Shown here: positions 4,762 through 6,574 of the stretch, piece by piece
How positions within the stretch are numbered: position 1 is the first letter of the stretch
Layout of the letters: every line of letters starts with the position of its first letter
The notes under the pieces: model-generated
Databases searched by the model: none
What the model was told of the DNA's origin: nothing
Seen by the model: only the letters and a program-made list of their open reading frames with translations
Translations under genes and position numbers: made by a program
NCBI GenBank assembly: GCA_903922535.1
Contig: CAIXUF010000905.1
Span: 1-6,574, forward strand
Length of the DNA stretch: 6,574 nucleotides
From: Candidatus Hydrogenedentota bacterium
GTDB taxonomy: Bacteria > Hydrogenedentota > Hydrogenedentia > Hydrogenedentiales > CAITNO01
Direction of reading: 5' to 3'

Positions 4762-6156
4762 TTAAAGCACGGGCAGACTGGCTGCGGCAATGGACTGGCC
4801 GACGCGACGGCTCTTTTCGTCGGGAAGCTGGATACTTACCGCGGCAGCGATTTCGGGGAATTCGCGCCGCAGCACGTTCATTGCGCCGTCGAGGATAATG
4901 TCGCCACCCTCGCCGGAGGTGCAGCGCCCCAGGATGAGCACGTGCCTGATTGCGTAAAAATCGGCGTAGTGCGCGATGGCATAGCCCATGTACACGCCCA
5001 TCGTTTCCCAAATCTGGCGAGCGCCCGCGTGGCCCGCGGCGAGTTTCTCCTGGACGAATTTCAACTTTTCGGCGTCGGTGCATCCGGTGGGCAATTCAAT
5101 GCCCGCCTTCGGCGCAAGACGAAACACGCACTGCTGGGAGAAGTATTTCGCGCCGACGCCGATGTCGCCGGACCACTCCTCCAGCGCCGCGGCGGGACTG
5201 TAGTCCACCGGGCAAAAGGCCAGTTCGTTGAGCCAGCCCGTGATGTTGCCGTCTAGCGTCACATAGCCGCCGGCCTCACTGGAACCGAGCGCCACCCCCA
5301 AAACGCCGTTGTCCTCCAGCGACATAGACCCGGCCAGCGCGGTGACCTCGCCGTCGTTCACGAGGACGAAGGGCACACCCATTTCGCGGCCGATGCGCGG
5401 AAACATGTCGCGCACCTCCTGGAAGCGGTCGGACGGGATGCCGCGGAACAGGGAGGCCACCATCGCGCGGTTGTTGACATACACGCCGGCCGAACTGCCG
5501 CCAATGGCGTCGACGCGCGGCATTTTGGCGGCGGCAGTCTGCAGGGACGCCATGATTTCGCGGTAATGGTAGGCGGGATCGGTCTGCTTCACCGGCTCCC
5601 AGATTACCTCCTCGCTATACACCGCCTCGCCGTCAATTACGGCCGACACCTTGCGGTCGGACGCGCCCAAGTCAAAGCCAATGCGGCAGCCGTCAAGATG
5701 GCGGCCCAGGGGCTGGGTGGTCTCGTTCTCCGCGGGTACGGCCTCAGGCGCGCAGGAGACGATGGTGAAGGGCTTCTCATAAACGCGGTCGCCCATGAAT
5801 TGATAATCAAAATCCCGCGCGCCGCCCGGACGGTAGCAGTCCTGCAGGTAGGCGGTCACCGACACCGGCCCGCCGACATGCACCGTGCAAGCGCCCCGCT
5901 GCCAGAGCAGGAACTTCAACAGGCGCTCCGCATAGGGAAGATTGGCTGCGGCGCGCGGATGGTCGTCGGGAAAGACGGCGGTTTCAAAACGCGACACCGA
6001 TCCGTCGCCGCGCTCCAGTCCGAGGACCAGCGGCACACCGCCGCCGGACTCGGCCACCGCCGCGCGGAAGGCGCGGTTGGCCAGGGATGCGGGCCGGAAA
6101 TCCGGGTCCAGCGGGGGGAAAATAGCCGGAGAAACAAGTATCCATGACGTGCTCAT
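4762..6156 (-). CDS. ROK-like sugar kinase/ASKHA-fold protein with an extra N-terminal domain
   Basis: The product is 464 residues, against about 300 for a plain ROK kinase. Residues 158-167 (RIGFDLGASD) match the ASKHA phosphate-1 loop; 265-276 (VLVNDGEVTALA) match the ROK 'NDANAAALGE' segment, D268 being the candidate catalytic Asp; 286-300 (LGVALGSSEAGGYVT) and 301-313 (LDGNITGWLNELA) match the phosphate-2 and glycine/NE region; and 406-423 (VLILGRCTSGEGGDIILD) matches the adenosine region. The usual ROK zinc motif (CxCGxxGCxE) is missing; only C315 lies nearby. Residues 1-155 form an added domain I do not recognise. There is no signal peptide or HTH, so a cytoplasmic kinase is more likely than a repressor. 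ATG 6156 is the only plausible start; AAGGA at 6171-6175 is rather far (14 bases). First gene of the likely operon. The fold is confident; sugar and activity are inferred. Confidence 0.82.
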   Translation of the reverse strand: MSTSWILVSPAIFPPLDPDFRPASLANRAFRAAVAESGGGVPLVLGLERGDGSVSRFETAVFPDDHPRAAANLPYAERLLKFLLWQRGACTVHVGGPVSVTAYLQDCYRPGGARDFDYQFMGDRVYEKPFTIVSCAPEAVPAENETTQPLGRHLDGCRIGFDLGASDRKVSAVIDGEAVYSEEVIWEPVKQTDPAYHYREIMASLQTAAAKMPRVDAIGGSSAGVYVNNRAMVASLFRGIPSDRFQEVRDMFPRIGREMGVPFVLVNDGEVTALAGSMSLEDNGVLGVALGSSEAGGYVTLDGNITGWLNELAFCPVDYSPAAALEEWSGDIGVGAKYFSQQCVFRLAPKAGIELPTGCTDAEKLKFVQEKLAAGHAGARQIWETMGVYMGYAIAHYADFYAIRHVLILGRCTSGEGGDIILDGAMNVLRREFPEIAAAVSIQLPDEKSRRVGQSIAAASLPVL

Positions 6157-6232
6157 AATGGGTGTATTTGTCCTTTCCTTCCAGGTGCGGCGGGACGCGA
6201 ATGGCCTTGCCGCATATGCTCATTCGGCCAAG

Positions 6233-6241
6233 ACTATACCA
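6233..6241 (-). promoter_or_regulatory. Extended -10 promoter candidate for the ROK-like/PIG-L/binding-protein genes
   Basis: TGGTATAGT on the minus strand fits the extended -10 pattern TGnTATAAT with one mismatch. No good -35 is visible at 16-18 bases, which extended -10 promoters can tolerate. It would give a leader of about 70 bases before ATG 6156. Confidence 0.45.
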
Positions 6242-6304
6242 CAGTAGATGCACGGGGTGCAGACAGAGCCGGTCTTTAGCGGCAGCCATGCCGCCATTCC
6301 GGCG

Positions 6305-6329
6305 ACATGGGCATCTTGCCCATGTTTTT
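6305..6329 (+). repeat. Perfect hairpin ACATGGGCA-TCT-TGCCCATGT followed by a T-run
   Basis: A nine-base-pair stem (6305-6313 with 6317-6325) with a TCT loop; T6325-T6329 gives a five-base T-run on the plus strand. This resembles an intrinsic terminator for rightward transcription, but no rightward gene precedes it. The sequence also matches, from memory, a 'catgggcatcttgcccatg' repeat common in PVC/Hydrogenedentes-type genomes, which I think is the better explanation. Confidence 0.55.
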
Positions 6330-6452
6330 CACGGACGGGACACGGCCCCGGCGAACGGAAAACACGTACGCCAAGACTGCCCAGCACCCAGATTGGTGGA
6401 ACAAACTTGAATCCCGCCGGGTACAGGCGCAGTCTAATCCCCAAGGGAGTTC

Positions 6453-6469
6453 CCCCGGCTCTGCCGGGG
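6453..6469. repeat. Perfect GC hairpin CCCCGGC-TCT-GCCGGGG
   Basis: A seven-base-pair, all-GC stem with the same TCT loop as the hairpin at 6305-6325. It is preceded by GGGAGTTCCC (6445-6454), itself partly self-complementary and overlapping the left arm, so an alternative fold exists. No T-run follows. Likely a dispersed repeat of the REP/hairpin kind. Confidence 0.55.
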
Positions 6470-6482
6470 TGGCAGTAAGAGT

Positions 6483-6512
6483 TTGACATTTCCGGGAGTC
6501 TGTTTGGATACG
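6483..6512 (+). promoter_or_regulatory. Weak rightward promoter candidate
   Basis: A perfect -35 TTGACA (6483-6488) is followed after 18 bases by GATACG (6507-6512), a poor -10 with three of six consensus bases. If real, it would drive a gene beyond the right edge. It lies next to repeat-like sequence, so chance is a serious alternative. Confidence 0.2.
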
Positions 6513-6574
6513 CAGGGCAAGTGCGGACAAGGCGCCCAAGACGCGTCCGCGGAGCACGACGGTCTTCTTGCCGG

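Larger units (their letters stand above)
6242..6574. other. Gene-free, repeat-like region at the right edge
   Basis: Open frames here are short, overlap each other on both strands and run through hairpins, so none is called a gene. Their translations include pieces such as VREKHGQDAHVAG and GVPPALPGW, which look like chance translations of dispersed hairpin repeats rather than proteins. One minus-strand frame entering from the right edge (GKKTVVLRGRVLGALSALAL) stays open to about 6276 and could be the end of an upstream gene, but it runs into the repeats and has no recognisable motif. Confidence 0.5.

Noticed and set aside
4643..5083. A longer PIG-L protein starting at 5083, overlapping the ROK-like gene
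   Set aside because: The extra 147 residues are Arg/Pro-rich shadow sequence antisense to nothing conserved and in another frame of the ROK-like gene; ATG 4642 has GGAGAG and begins a normal family N-terminus.
6305..6329. An intrinsic terminator of a rightward gene
   Set aside because: Stem and T-run fit, but no rightward gene precedes it in the window; a dispersed repeat is more likely.
6276..6557. Short leftward and rightward open frames at the right edge as possible small genes
   Set aside because: They overlap on both strands, run through perfect hairpins and translate them into phrases such as KNMGKMPM and EKHGQDAH, as expected of repeat DNA rather than protein.

Overview
The window is GC-rich DNA, probably from an uncultivated, environmental bacterium of the PVC/Hydrogenedentota sort (Lentisphaerae, Kiritimatiellae, Planctomycetes or Hydrogenedentes). 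This rests on gene style: a secreted bacterial kelch protein with the 'NDLWKYDP' repeat, a stand-alone PIG-L deacetylase, a divergent ROK-like protein, and intergenic hairpin repeats typical of such genomes. It is an inference from memory; no database was searched.

All five recognisable genes are on the minus strand, so the region is transcribed from right to left. From the right: 6242-6574 holds no convincing gene but contains two strong hairpins that look like dispersed repeats. An extended -10 promoter (about 6233-6241) may start a three-gene unit: a ROK-like sugar kinase/ASKHA protein (6156-4762), a PIG-L family zinc deacetylase (4642-3788), and a family 5 ABC-transporter substrate-binding lipoprotein (3758-2085). 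Next comes a 228-base gap with a long inverted repeat, then a small protein joining an N-terminal four-cysteine zinc-ribbon-like segment to a PAS domain that carries a second four-cysteine cluster (1856-1272). A roughly 400-base gap follows, with several hairpins and a dispersed-repeat-like stretch, plus a near-consensus sigma-70 promoter (964-992). That promoter reads into a secreted kelch-repeat protein (856 to beyond the left edge).

A simple reading of the three-gene unit is capture of a peptide-, oligosaccharide- or amino-sugar-like ligand outside the membrane by the lipoprotein, removal of an N-acetyl (or other N-acyl) group in the cytoplasm by the PIG-L enzyme, and phosphorylation or sensing of the sugar by the ROK-like protein. 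No permease or ATPase gene lies in the window, so the binding protein would need partners encoded elsewhere. The PAS protein has no output domain and may act by protein-protein contact. I found no CRISPR array, tRNA, rRNA, transposase or phage gene, and no clear sign of a wholly new system. The most interesting items are the double four-cysteine PAS protein, the unusual N-terminal domain of the ROK-like protein, the near-identical kelch repeats, and the intergenic hairpins.
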